Positions 20,434 through 29,430 of a DNA stretch of 64,000 nucleotides are shown here, in pieces. Origin of the DNA: G963664115 sp965263045 (GTDB lineage: Bacteria; Acidobacteriota; Terriglobia; 20CM-2-55-15). Where the stretch lies: the NCBI GenBank assembly GCA_965263045.1, contig CBDHGK010000026.1:35003-99002 (forward strand). The letters are read 5' to 3'. The translations under genes were made by a program, and so were the position numbers. Position 1 is the first letter of the stretch, and each line of letters opens with the position of its first letter. The notes below the pieces were generated by a model. That model was given only the letters and a program-made list of their open reading frames with translations, ran no database searches and had not been told where the DNA came from.

Positions 20434-20464
20434 TAGTACCATACTGGTTACGTACCAGTATGGT
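20434..20464. promoter_or_regulatory. Palindromic operator upstream of parA
   Basis: GTACCATACTGGT and ACCAGTATGGTAC are perfect 13-bp arms separated by 5 bp (tacgt). They start about 10 bp upstream of the ParA start codon, a position that would block the promoter or ribosome site. The 12-mer TACCATACTGGT recurs at 19435-19446 beyond the other end of the operon. Confidence 0.75.
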
Positions 20465-20496
20465 ACCATATATCCGGGCGCGAGTCGTGATGGGAA

Positions 20497-20814
20497 TCAC
20501 CCGGTGCCCGAAGATGTACCCAACTCCCAAAAGCTAAGCTCGGGTTGCTGGTCGGGATCATCAGATCGCGCTTTTAGCAACGGCTGATGAACTGGAAGAA
20601 CAACGTTGCCACGGAGCGATCGAGTCGTTTCTGAAGCTCGTGCCCGTCGCATGTTTGCCCGACCTGCACAGCCGGGGCCGCCCTCGTCAATCGAGCCGCG
20701 CAACTGCCGCAGCTTCCGCATATCGGCCACCCGGTCCCAGTGCAGCGTCTCGAACGAGAACCGCCGCACAGCAACCGCGGACTCGCCGCCCCGCCTGAAC
20801 TGGATGATGCGCAC
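20497..20814 (-). pseudogene. Hypothetical fragment upstream of parA
   Basis: An open frame that continues upstream without a good start to about 20862 (SKEAEAIKADKPAVRIIQF, then RRGGESAVAVRRFSFETLHW). It looks like the end of a larger protein. After about 60 residues the sequence becomes Arg/Gly-rich and unconvincing. I do not recognise the family. Confidence 0.3.
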
Positions 20815-20859
20815 GGCCGGTTTATCGGCCTTGATCGCCTCCGCCTCTTTGCTCAGGGT

Positions 20860-21333
20860 CTATTCTGGCGGGGCAGGCAGAGGGGCGTTTTCCGCAATGA
20901 TGGCTCTCGCCTGCTTCGTTAGAAGTTCCTTCTCCTTGGGTGTAAAGCGCCGATCTCCGCTGACCCACTTGCTCATCCGATAGGTTTTGAGTTCGGTGAT
21001 GAACATCGTCTCACCGCGCAGTGTGATGGGGATGCCTCCAGCAATCGCAATCGCCTCCTGGCACTCTGTGATGGAGATGATTGGCGGGGTGCGAAAGCGG
21101 TTTCTGAACGCTTCGTCTTCCGCAATGATGGCTCTCGCCTGCTTCGTTAGAAGTTCCTTCTCCTTGGGCGTAAAGCGCCTGTCGCCGCTAACCCATTGTT
21201 TATCTATGACTCTAAGGTCGGTGATGAGTATCTGCTCCCCACCCAGTGTCACGGTCATGCCCAGAGTTGTCATGTCCAGGCCACGCGCAATCTGAATTGC
21301 CCTTCGGCAATCACTGATGGATCTCTTCGCCAT
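20860..21333 (-). CDS. Hypothetical protein made of two tandem repeats
   Basis: 157 residues from ATG at 21333. It contains two copies of a unit of about 75 residues: ECQEAIAIAGGIPITLRGE and DCRRAIQIARGLDMTTLG versions, each continuing to ITDL/ITEL and ending WVSGDRRFTPKEKELLTKQA then RAIIAE. The end of each unit is almost identical at DNA level (20895-20972 and 21121-21198), indicating recent duplication. It is hydrophilic with no membrane segment. Function unknown. Confidence 0.6.
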   Translation of the reverse strand: MAKRSISDCRRAIQIARGLDMTTLGMTVTLGGEQILITDLRVIDKQWVSGDRRFTPKEKELLTKQARAIIAEDEAFRNRFRTPPIISITECQEAIAIAGGIPITLRGETMFITELKTYRMSKWVSGDRRFTPKEKELLTKQARAIIAENAPLPAPPE

Positions 21334-21513
21334 GCTCTCCTTCCCCCTGTAGGTTCTGTCCGGCCTCGGGGTCCAGACCGAACGGGTCATCCGCCCCAGT
21401 CGCTTAGACCCCCGGTTTCTCCTCAAAAGGGTCTTTTCTGGCTTCAGAATCGTCTCTCAGCGGAAATTATCGCTTCACTGGGTACGCCCCCCGAAACGCT
21501 TAGGCGCCGTCGC

Positions 21514-21726
21514 TTACCCTTCGGTGGAGATGATCCCGGCGCAATAGGTGCAGCTTCGAGCTTGCTCTTTCCGCTCCATGTAAGCACGCTGGGTCGCGAA
21601 GTCACTTCGTGAAAGACGTCTCAGCACCGGACTGTCGTTCTCGATAACATCCCCGGCTACGCATTCCCGGTGCCGCAGCTCACTTTTGCCTTCAATCGTC
21701 CGCACTACCACACCATCAAGTTGCAT
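21514..21726 (-). CDS. Small hypothetical protein, 70 residues
   Basis: Starts ATG at 21726 after gggagact, a reasonable ribosome site. It begins MQLDGVVVRTIEGKSELRHR and ends with a Cys pair (SCTYC). No family is recognised, and coding status is uncertain. The rest of 21334-22160 shows no convincing gene. Confidence 0.3.
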   Translation of the reverse strand: MQLDGVVVRTIEGKSELRHRECVAGDVIENDSPVLRRLSRSDFATQRAYMERKEQARSCTYCAGIISTEG

Positions 21727-22161
21727 AGTCTCCCATTATCCGTACCGTATCAGATTACCCCGTCCACCAACTCCTCAGAGGCGGTGACAGGAGAGTTTCT
21801 CCGCAGCTGTTCCAGCCACCCAGAACCGCGCCACGCCACACCCATCATCTTCATCGACCGCGCGGGCGGGGCCTGCGGCAAAGCCGCTTCCCGGTCCTGT
21901 ATTATCCTGAAAGGGTACAACCGGCGCAGCCGGATAGAAACGATGATCGGCCGTTGGGATACCAATGGAAACAAACGGATTTTGTGCGCCGATCCGCGCG
22001 CGCGTCGGGACATTTCCGTGGATCGAGCGAAAAACCCCGCCTCAGGTTGCGCTGTGCCGCCCTTTCGCACCCACCCCATGGCAGAGTCTGCTGAAGGATC
22101 CTGCGCCGTGATCGTTTCTGAAAGCGCGTGCCGTCCTTTCGCCGGCAAGGGCGTCCACTAA

Positions 22162-22194
22162 AAAAGGCGACGGGGTTTAACCCGCCGCCGGAAG
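22162..22194 (-). terminator. Rho-independent terminator
   Basis: On the minus strand CCGGCGGCGGGTT pairs with AACCCCGTCGCC around a short loop, followed by six T. The same structure follows the paralogous gene at 38362-38398 and appears without the gene at 30304-30338. Confidence 0.8.
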
Positions 22195-22203
22195 GTGCGG
22201 CGC

Positions 22204-22473
22204 TTAGCTGGATTCGTTATCGCCAGCCGCCGGGGCCGCCTCGGCCTTGCGCCCGGCGATGAGCGTGTCCGCTTGGTCGGCGAGCTTGGCAACGGAGAGC
22301 AGGTTGACGAAACGGAAGCTCTGCGTGGTCTTCCACTGCTCGCCATCGCGGTAGATCCGCGAAAAGGTGACCTTGTGCCGGGTGATCCCGCCGACTTCGT
22401 TTTCCCAAACAGTCGCCTTGACGGTTCCGATCCTGAGTTCCGCTGCGGGTTTTGAATTGTTGTTGGTAGCCAT
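22204..22473 (-). CDS. Small conserved cassette protein, copy 1
   Basis: 89 residues, starting MATNNNSKPAAELRIGTVKA. It continues VWENEVGGITRHKVTFSRIY and QWKTTQSFRFVNLL, a beta-rich core, with an Ala/Glu tail. It is about 85 percent identical to the protein at 38083-38352, which lies in inverted orientation. The homology extends through a noncoding leader of about 280 bp (22474 to about 22760) and the terminator. I have seen similar small proteins near plasmid replication genes but know no function. Confidence 0.75.
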   Translation of the reverse strand: MATNNNSKPAAELRIGTVKATVWENEVGGITRHKVTFSRIYRDGEQWKTTQSFRFVNLLSVAKLADQADTLIAGRKAEAAPAAGDNESS

Positions 22474-23255
22474 TGATTGAATTCTCCTGGTTAAAGGGTT
22501 TGGAGCGTGTGTCGCTCACCCGAACAGGCGTCAGCGGACAAACCCGCCCAGGGGTCCGTCGCCGAGTGCAGGAACGTGGGGAATAACCGGTCCAAGAGCA
22601 GGGGCCGTGACAGACGCGGTCTGGCCGTGAGCGTAGCGATCTGGCCGCGGCCCCTGCGCCGGTCCCCACCGTAACAAGCCAAGGCAACGAGAAAATGGCG
22701 AAGACAACATTCGGCGCGGTGGATCGCGGGCCCGTCAGAGCGAACAACGGGAAACCTGGGGGATCTCCCCGGCCGCTTCCCACCACCACGAACTGCCCGA
22801 AGCGGCGTTCCTGGGCCCGTGGGTGCGGACGTACTCTTGACGATGGCCGGGATGGCTGCACGGCAGCGAACAGGGCCGCCAGGAGCCGCTGGGTTCCTGC
22901 GCCGATTCCTGGGCCCGTACTATCATCTCTAATCCATCCGAAGCACGATGGTCGCAATCGGCCGGGGGAACGGACAGCACTCGCGGACGGGTTTTGATTC
23001 TGCCTCTATGTTTCTGGAGAATTAGTCGATCCGGGGGCAGGGAATCATAGCGAGAGGGAACTGAAGACGGTCGCGCTGGAGCCTAGCTCGGCCGTGGCCG
23101 AACGCCGGAAGTTCAAGCGGGTACCAACGACTGGCTGAGTGTGGAGTCGGCCGCCACAGACACTGGAAAAGAATATTGGGCGGGTGCCAGTGGGACGGTG
23201 GATTTTGGGGCTGGTTGGCGCGCCGGAATGAAGCTTCTGGACAACTCTGTCATTG
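22474..23255 (-). other. Conserved leader of the small-protein cassette, then empty DNA
   Basis: Bases 22474 to about 22760 closely match, in inverted orientation, 37795-38067 upstream of the paralogous gene. Conservation of a noncoding leader as well as the coding part suggests a regulatory RNA, long promoter region or replication-linked site. From about 22990 to 23255 I see nothing until IS21 begins. Confidence 0.45.
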
Positions 23256-23446
23256 TGCGTATTCCGGACCACCCTGAACACTGATTCCGATCCATCGTGA
23301 ACACCGATTCCGGGATCGTGAACGCGGATTCCGGGATCCTGAACAGTGATTCCGGTGATCCTGAACACCGATTCCGGCCATCGTGATCACTCGTCGGTAG
23401 CGAAGTTTGGAGCTTTTAGGTTCTCCTGAAGCACAGGAGGGCCTTG

Positions 23447-25132
23447 ATGGCAACGAAACGACTACCGATGAGACAGATACGCGAGATTCTACGACTCAAA
23501 CACGACCAACAACTCAGCCACCGGGCGATCGCCAGCGCATGTCGCGTGGGCTTGGGCACCGTTGCGGACTACTTGGGACGGGCCAAGCAGGCCGGACTGG
23601 ACTGGCCGCTGCCCGAAGACCTGGACGAGGCAGCGCTTGAAGCGCGGCTGTTTCCCCGCGCGGGACCGGGCTCCCGGGAACGGGTGGCTCCGGATGTAGA
23701 ACGGATCCACCAGGAGTTGAAGCGTGTTGGAGTCACCCTCCACCTGCTCTGGGAAGAGTACCGGGAAGCGAATCCAAAGGGATATGCCTACAGCCAGTTC
23801 TGTGTGATCTACGGGCGGTGGGCCCAGAAACTGAAGCCCTCGATGCGGCAGGTGCACCGCGCCGGCGAGAAGACCTTCATCGACTTTTCCGGCAAACGGC
23901 CAGAACTGACGGATCCGCGGACGGGCACAACTAAACCAGTCGAGTTGTTCGTGGCCGCGCTGGGCGCCAGCGGTTATACCTACGCCGAAGCGACACCGAG
24001 CCAGAAACTCGCCGACTGGATCGGCGTACATATTCGCATGGTGGAGTTCTTCGGCGGATCGAGCCGGATCTGGGTTCCCGATCAACTCAAGAGTGCCATT
24101 ACCCTGTCCTGCCGCTACGAAGCAGGAGTGAATCGCACCTACCAGGATGAGGCAGAACATTACGGCGCCGTTGTCATTCCGGCCCGGCCTCGGAAACCCA
24201 AAGACAAAGCAAAAATCGAAGCCACGGTCCTTCTGGCACAGCGTTGGCTCCTGGCCAGAATCCGGAATCACACGTTCTTCAGTCTGGCGGACTTGAACGG
24301 GGCGATTCGAAAGTTGCTGTTGGAACTGAACCAGCGGCCGATGCAGAAGCTTCGCGTGTCCCGCCTGGAACTCTACGAAAGGCTGGATCGACCGGCCCTA
24401 CAGCCACTACCGACCGATCGGTATGAACAGGCCGAGCGGAAGGGCTGTCGTGCCAATATCGACTACCACGTGACCGTGGATCACCATCCCTACAGCGTGC
24501 CCTACCAGTTGATCCAAGAAACCCTGGAAGCGCGTTACACCGCCTCGATTGTCGAGGTCTACCACAAAGGCCGGCGCGTCGCCTCTCATCCTCGCCGCTA
24601 CGATCACCAACCGTCGACTTTGTCGGAACATATGCCCAGTTCCCATCGAGCCCATGCGGCATGGACACCATCCCGGCTGATCCGTTGGGCGGAGAAAACC
24701 GGCTCTCAGACCGGCCGACTGGCCGAGGAGATGATAAAACGGTGGCCCCATCCTGAGCAGGGGTACCGCTCCTGCCTGGGATTGATGAGCCTGGGACGCC
24801 GCTACGGCGCCCAGCGGCTCGAAGCCGCCAGTGCCCGAGCACTTCGCTTACAGTCCTATAGCTACCGAACCGTCAAAAACATCCTGTCCTCGGCCCAGGA
24901 CCGTTTGCCGTTCGAGGATTCCGAAACCCTACCCACGCCCCATCACGACAACATTCGCGGCGCCGCCTATTATGCGGAGCCAGAGGAGAGCACACATGCT
25001 AATGGAACAAACCCTGGAGAAGATGAACCAGATGAAGCTATCGGCCATGGTCGAAGCCCTCGAGCAGCAACGCCGCTCGAATCAGTACACGGATCTGAGT
25101 TTCGAGGAGCGTCTGGGCCTTCTAGTGGATGA
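23447..25132 (+). CDS. istA: IS21 transposase IstA, copy 1
   Basis: 561 residues. It has an N-terminal helix-turn-helix (SHRAIASACRVGLGTVADYL), an integrase core with KTFIDFSGKRPEL (first Asp), QLKSAITLSCRYEAG and KPKDKAKIEATVLLAQRWLL (Lys/Glu region), and a C-terminal DNA-binding part. ATG 23447 follows an aggagg site. From about residue 86 it is almost identical to the copy at 44092-45777, but the first 85 residues differ clearly. Confidence 0.93.
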   Translation: MATKRLPMRQIREILRLKHDQQLSHRAIASACRVGLGTVADYLGRAKQAGLDWPLPEDLDEAALEARLFPRAGPGSRERVAPDVERIHQELKRVGVTLHLLWEEYREANPKGYAYSQFCVIYGRWAQKLKPSMRQVHRAGEKTFIDFSGKRPELTDPRTGTTKPVELFVAALGASGYTYAEATPSQKLADWIGVHIRMVEFFGGSSRIWVPDQLKSAITLSCRYEAGVNRTYQDEAEHYGAVVIPARPRKPKDKAKIEATVLLAQRWLLARIRNHTFFSLADLNGAIRKLLLELNQRPMQKLRVSRLELYERLDRPALQPLPTDRYEQAERKGCRANIDYHVTVDHHPYSVPYQLIQETLEARYTASIVEVYHKGRRVASHPRRYDHQPSTLSEHMPSSHRAHAAWTPSRLIRWAEKTGSQTGRLAEEMIKRWPHPEQGYRSCLGLMSLGRRYGAQRLEAASARALRLQSYSYRTVKNILSSAQDRLPFEDSETLPTPHHDNIRGAAYYAEPEESTHANGTNPGEDEPDEAIGHGRSPRAATPLESVHGSEFRGASGPSSG

Positions 25133-25754
25133 AGAATGGACGGCCCGGGAGCACCGTAAGCTCACCCGGCGTCTGCGCGTGGCCAAGCTGCGCTACAGCT
25201 CTGCATCGCTGGAAAACGTCGACTTCAAACATCGTCGCAGTCTGGACCGTTCCCAAGTCCTCGCTCTGGGCTCCTGCGGGTGGATCCGGGACCGGCACAA
25301 TCTGATCATTTCCGGTCCGACCGGCATCGGGAAAAGTTTTCTGGCTTCGGCTTTCGTCGAACGAGCCTGCCGGCGCGGTTTCAATGCCGCCTACGTCCGA
25401 ATGCCCCGGCTCTTGCACCAACTGGCGGTCGGCCGTGGCGACGGCTCCTACGCTCGTGTTCTGGCACGGCTGGCCAAGACCGATCTGCTGGCCATCGACG
25501 ACTGGCTCCTGGCCCCGCTACGCGATGCCGAACGCCGGGACTTGATCGAAGTCGTCGAGGAACGGAGCGAACGTTCCGCCATCTTGATCGCCAGCCAGCT
25601 CCCGGTCCCCGACTGGCACGGCGTCATTGGCGACCCGAACCAGGCCGACGCCATCTGCGATCGCCTCCTCCACAATGCGCACCGTATCGAACTGAAAGGG
25701 GCATCGATGCGGCAAACCAAGACCCAACCCAAGACGTTGAAGGAGTCCCGATGA
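24996..25754 (+). CDS. istB: IS21 helper ATPase IstB, copy 1
   Basis: 252 residues, starting ATG 24996 after gaggag, overlapping the 3' end of istA by 137 bp in another frame. Walker A is ISGPTGIGKSFLASAF; Walker B is DLLAIDDWLLAPL. IstB is a DnaA-like AAA+ ATPase that remodels target DNA for IstA. Its last residues differ from copy 2. Confidence 0.93.
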   Translation: MLMEQTLEKMNQMKLSAMVEALEQQRRSNQYTDLSFEERLGLLVDEEWTAREHRKLTRRLRVAKLRYSSASLENVDFKHRRSLDRSQVLALGSCGWIRDRHNLIISGPTGIGKSFLASAFVERACRRGFNAAYVRMPRLLHQLAVGRGDGSYARVLARLAKTDLLAIDDWLLAPLRDAERRDLIEVVEERSERSAILIASQLPVPDWHGVIGDPNQADAICDRLLHNAHRIELKGASMRQTKTQPKTLKESR

Positions 25755-26162
25755 TCGGCGCACCGATGCATCCACACGCCGCCGCCAGGGGGTACTCCAG
25801 GCCGGCCCCGGACCCAATCGTCGCTCCTGCGCAATCCTCGCGCGAAGGAAGTGCAGGAATCCGGGTCCGGGCGCGGAACGCGCGCCTCACGCAGGGCACG
25901 GGCCTGTGGAAACTGCCGCAGCCGTGCAAATGGGAATGGTGGCCTTCGACCGACTTTCTCTTGATCATTTCCACCGCTGCTTGCAAAAGCTTCCGCAAAA
26001 CACGCTCCCGGCTTTCGCACAGTTACACACAGGCCGGCGGCGATTTATCACAATAATTTTGGAAAGGACTAAAACAGGGAAAACCTGGACTCTGAAGGAA
26101 TAAACTGAGACGCTAACCCGTCGCTTCGCTCCGGCGCGTGTTCACGATCAGCGGAATACCCA
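25755..26162 (+). other. Noncoding 3' part of IS21 copy 1
   Basis: Between istB and the right terminal repeats I find no gene. It contains GC-rich inverted segments and the terminal repeat near 26138-26162. Confidence 0.5.
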
Positions 26163-27101
26163 CGCGTCGTGTCCATCCTTGCCAGACGAGTGCTCGACCG
26201 TGTGCGCAGAGGCCTCTATCAGCAATACGTGGAACATGTTGATGATCTGGTGTATGTCCGTGGCAGAGTCGACACGCGCAGTAATCTTCGCAACGCCGTG
26301 CGAAAGAATCCTGCCGTTCGCTGCAGGTTTGAAGATCTCACCCCGGAGTTAGAGGACAACGAGATCCTGCTCTGGACCCTTTTCGTGGCGTCTCGGTTTC
26401 GGCTAAGACGTCCCGCGGTCGCCGACCAGGTTCGGCGTGCATACCGTGCCATGGCAGGATCAATCCCTTTGGTCGAGAAATCACCGCAGTCATGCATCGC
26501 GCGACTCTACAACCGGTTGAACGACGACTACCGGCCAATGCATGGGTTAAGCCGCCTTCTACTGGAACATGCCGGGCCGCACCTGGCCGAGGGTGGCCGT
26601 GCGTTCATTCCATTTTGCCTGGATATGCCCAACCTGTTCGAATCATTCGTGGCAAGGTGGCTTGCGAACCACCTGCCGCATGATCTTGAGGCCGTGCTTC
26701 AGTTTTCCGCTCGTTTGACTGCAAATGTTCCTCTCGAATTCGTGATCGATGTGCTGATTCGTGATCGGAGAACATATTGTCCCCTCGCGGTCCTCGACAC
26801 GAAATACAAGACCGCGGAACGGCCGAAGGCGACTGACATCCAGCAGGTGGTCGCCTATGCGGCACGCATGGGGGTGAAACATGCCTTCCTGGTGTATCCG
26901 TCAAGGGCGGGGGCCGATGTGGTCGTGACGGTCCGTCCGACGGGTGATGCGGTTGACTCAAGGGCTGTGGAGGTTCGCAGTTTGTTTTTTGACATCGGGG
27001 CTGATCTGGAAGAAGCGGGAACACAGTTTCTTCAGGCTCTTCTGACGAACTTGACTCCAGCACCCGATCGTTCTTCAGGGTCGCCAGGAGGTCCGCCGTG
27101 A
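26163..27101 (+). pseudogene. mcrC: McrC-like restriction subunit, N-terminus removed by IS21
   Basis: The frame is open from the IS21 end and reads LARRVLDRVRRGLYQQYVEH, DDLVYVRGRVD, then GLSRLLLEHAGPHLAEGG, PNLFESFVARWL and the nuclease core FVIDVLIRD with AVLDTKYK (D...DxK). These are landmarks of McrC, the nuclease partner of the McrB GTPase that cuts methylated DNA. About 300 residues remain; the first 100 or so are missing and no mcrB is in the window. A non-functional relic. Confidence 0.85.
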
Positions 27102-27159
27102 CCGAGTCATCGCCGTCGCTCACCTGCCCGGTGTCCCCTCTCCCGTCGAGGAAGCCACC

Positions 27160-27532
27160 AGGGCCGCGTGCTGGCCGAATCGGTGATCGGCCTGTACAAG
27201 ACCGAGGTCATTCGAAAGGACGGCCCGTGGAAGGGAGTCGACGATGTCGACTTCGCCACTCTCCACTGGGTGTCCTGGTTCAACGACCAGCGGCTCCTAG
27301 GAGCCTGTCGGGAATTGGCTCCCTCGAAGCAAGAACCAACAACTTACGAGCCATCCCTGGTCTGTAAGTTGTTGATTCTTTGTTGCAGACTTCTTATGGC
27401 CGACAGGCTCCTAGGACCGATTGGCGACATACCACCGGCCGCGTTCGAACAGATGTACTATCAGCAGCAACAGGCCCGCCTCGTCGAGGCCGGACTCAAC
27501 TAAAACTGTCTCCGGAAAACCCGGGGCGGTTC
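27160..27532 (+). pseudogene. IS3-family OrfB C-terminal fragment with inserted palindrome
   Basis: Reads LAESVIGLYKTEVIRKDGPW, then VDFATLHWVSWFNDQRL, is interrupted by the 110-bp element at 27301-27410, and resumes GPIGDIPPAAFEQMYYQQQQ to a stop at 27501-27503. The element's right end (tctccggaaaacccggggcggttca) follows to about 27532. Related right-end fragments are at 47074-47370 and 59008-59055. Confidence 0.8.
27301..27410. repeat. 110-bp palindromic miniature element, copy 2
   Basis: Same length and almost the same sequence as 19314-19423. It is flanked by CTAG at 27297-27300 and 27411-27414. Removing it and one CTAG restores the IS3 OrfB reading (QRLLGPIGD), which shows insertion after that fragment was laid down. 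Confidence 0.9.
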
Positions 27533-27715
27533 AAACCCCGTTCACCTAAAATTACGACCAGGTCCCGGTAACTCAGTTTGAAGCGAAAATACCAGCGAAG
27601 GCAGAGCAGAATGATGTCGTCGTCGAACCAACGGTCGGCAGGAGCGATTCCGTTCTGTTTGCCGATGCGCCATAATCCATTATCGCCAAGACCATTCGCT
27701 GTCTGCACCAGAACC
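27530..27715 (-). mobile_element. IS6 type A fragment (transposase N-terminus)
   Basis: Matches the start of the type A transposase (ADRWFDDDIILLCLRWYFRF, SYRDLVVILGERG) and ends with the terminal repeat TGCACCAGAACC at 27704-27715. It is truncated at the join with the IS3 remnant. Confidence 0.85.
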
Positions 27716-27987
27716 AACGGGCATCGCGGTCTGACACCTATCCTCTTCTACCTCTATGCAGAGCCAGGGCATTGGTCGGCAACCCGAAGACCGGTCGACG
27801 AGCGGGCAAAGGCTCGGCATAGGGAAGAACTCAAACAGTGCGCGGCAACCGTGGCGGGTGACGACACGCGGTGCCTGGCGTGTCCCTACAGACATCTCTT
27901 CGAGGCATGGACGAACAGCAGGAACGGCGACATTCGCGCCCATGCACATGCTGTGGACTCACGGTTTTCACCTTGAGGCATCGAACT

Positions 27988-28413
27988 TTGCCAGCGGTCG
28001 CCGAAACGTCGTCAGCGCATGACCATGCGGTCATCCTGTTCGACGGAACGTGCGCGTTTTGCGAGGGGGCGGTGAAGTTCATTGCTCGCCGCGACCCTGC
28101 CGGGTATTTCAAGTACGGCGCGTCGCAGTCGCCCACAGCCGCTGCGTTGCTCGCGCCGTATGGCATCGGCCGCGAGACGGCCCGCAGCATCGTGCTCATC
28201 GAGGCTGGGCAGGTCTATCTGCGGTCGACGGCCTCGCTACGGATTGCGCGTCGTCTGCCGTTTCCGTGGAGCCTCGCTGGCGCGTTGCTGGTCGTCCCAC
28301 GCCCACTGCGCGACGCGGTCTACCGCGTCGTCGCGGCCGTACGCCAGCGGCTAGCCGGTTCATCAAATGCGTGCGAGGTGCCCCCGCCCGAGATCCGCCA
28401 GCGGCTCGTGTAG
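27988..28413 (+). CDS. DCC-family thiol-disulfide oxidoreductase-like protein
   Basis: About 141 residues if the TTG at 27988 is the start; ATG 27907 is an alternative. The signature is HAVILFDGTCAFCEGAVKF, with the CxxC pair typical of the DCC (DUF393/YuxK) family, followed by the usual helical body (SPTAAALLAPYG, RSIVLIEAGQVYLRS, LRIARRLPFPW). The family is linked to thiol redox chemistry but poorly characterised. No partner gene is nearby. Confidence 0.75.
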   Translation: MPAVAETSSAHDHAVILFDGTCAFCEGAVKFIARRDPAGYFKYGASQSPTAAALLAPYGIGRETARSIVLIEAGQVYLRSTASLRIARRLPFPWSLAGALLVVPRPLRDAVYRVVAAVRQRLAGSSNACEVPPPEIRQRLV

Positions 28414-28442
28414 CCCACAGCGCAGGCGATCCTGTCGGGCAT

Positions 28443-28465
28443 GAGCGTTGTTGCATAGATCGGGG
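28443..28465. repeat. IS5-like end remnant
   Basis: The sequence agcgttgttgcatagatcgg matches, with one change, the outer end of the IS5 fragment at about 61190-61210. It is probably a solo insertion-sequence end at the join between the DCC gene and the type IV secretion fragments. Confidence 0.4.
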
Positions 28466-28470
28466 CCATT

Positions 28471-28689
28471 ATGAATGGGCCGCCGCCGGGTAACAGCTTT
28501 TGCTGGCACAGCTCGGCCTGGTTCCTCAGTGTCGTTCCCCTGGTGACCGCGGGGCTCTTGTCCTCGCTCATGATTGGCACCCTTGCCTCACAAATCGTCT
28601 CAGGCGGCGGCGCAGGTGGTGGAATCATGGGCCTCGTCGGCCAGGCGGCCAGTGGGATTTCCAAACTCAAAACTGGAGGGGCGGTATAA
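28471..28689 (+). pseudogene. Membrane fragment, possibly VirB6/TrbL C-terminus
   Basis: 72 residues with one or two hydrophobic segments (WFLSVVPLVTAGLLSSLMIG) and a Gly-rich end (SGGGAGGGIMGLVGQAASG). The position, 5 bp before the VirB8/TrbF-like gene on the same strand, and the composition suggest the last part of the polytopic T4SS inner-membrane protein. The match is weak and rests mainly on context. Confidence 0.4.
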
Positions 28690-28694
28690 ACGTC

Positions 28695-29132
28695 ATGGCA
28701 AAACCCAAAGACACAGAATCCGACGCCGGCCGGGAATACGCCGAAATTTGGGGCGAGACGATCCGCTCGAACCGTCACCTGCGCGTGTTCTCCATCGTCC
28801 TCGGCGTGTTGCTTTTATGCGTCACCATCGCCGTGGTGCGGCTGTCATCGGTCGAGCCGCCCCGGCCGATTGTCGTTCGGGTGGATGAAGTCGGCCGGGC
28901 CGAAGCTCTGGCCTATGAGGCGGTCGAGGCCCAGGCCGACCCGCGCGACCCCACCACCAAGTATTTCCTCAACCGCTTTCTCCATGACCACTTCGGACGC
29001 CGCCGGGCGACGGCGCAGCAATACTGGCCGCGCAGCCTCCGTTTTCTCAGCACCGATCTGGCCAATGCGGCCTTCACCACCAGCAACGAGGACATTGCCC
29101 TGCTTCCCCGGGGTCCTGCACCACGTGTCTGA
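28695..29132 (+). pseudogene. VirB8/TrbF-like T4SS protein, C-terminus lost
   Basis: 145 residues versus a usual 220-260. It has a cytoplasmic start, one membrane helix (VFSIVLGVLLLCVTIAVVRL), then the periplasmic VirB8 fold beginning YFLNRFLHDHFGRRRATAQQ. At about 29098 the frame leaves the family (LLPRGPAPRV). VirB8 is an assembly factor of conjugation channels. The cut end joins the fragment with the coiled-coil gene, marking a deletion. Confidence 0.7.
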
Positions 29133-29193
29133 AGGCTCTCTTCTCTCGCCTTTCTCTCCCCTAGTGGTTCGCCGCCAAGGCTATACTGACCAG

Positions 29194-29369
29194 ATGAGCC
29201 AAGAATTGATCGGAATCATTATTGCGGCGATTGCCCTTGCCGCCATCCTTGTTCCTGGACAATGGGCACTGCGTCGGGATATTGCAGCCCTGAGTGAACG
29301 CATATGGCCCGACTTGAAGGCTTGTTCGAGGGCTTCACAAAGTCTTCGCCTCAAGCCACGCCTCAGTGA
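29194..29369 (+). pseudogene. Small membrane/coiled-coil protein, frameshifted copy 2
   Basis: Starts ATG 29194 after the same ctatactgaccag as copy 1. MSQELIGIIIAAIALAAILV is followed by RRDIAALSER, then a frame change. The other frame continues MARLEGLFEGFTKSSPQATP and stops at 29367-29369. Deleting one AT of the cgcATATggcc stretch restores a single frame. The frame break thus again comes from a short tandem duplication. Confidence 0.7.
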
Positions 29370-29430
29370 GACGCGCATCGCCGGTCGATCTGTCTTTTGT
29401 TTCTTAACGCTTAAATTCAAAAGTCAACTC

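Larger units (their letters stand above)
23256..26162 (+). mobile_element. IS21-family element, copy 1
   Basis: The left end begins TGCGTATTCCGG (23256) and is followed by five degenerate repeats of the form TGAACACxGATTCCGG (23275-23395), as IS21 elements carry. The right end is CGGAATACCCA (to 26162), preceded by the related GTGTTCACGATCAG. It encloses istA and istB. The insertion removed the N-terminus of the McrC gene that begins at 26163. No clear target duplication is visible. Confidence 0.8.

Noticed and set aside
22217..22957. 246-codon frame on the minus strand across the cassette and its leader
   Set aside because: It overlaps the conserved 89-residue gene in another frame, is Arg/Ser/Pro-rich and is not kept in the second cassette copy.
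23275..23395. Regularly spaced repeats considered as a CRISPR array
   Set aside because: Units are degenerate, about 25 bp apart without distinct spacers, and sit at the IS21 terminus where such repeats are expected.
28049..28493. Overlapping alternative frames through the DCC gene
   Set aside because: The frame with FDGTCAFCEG matches a known family; the others are Arg-rich shadows.
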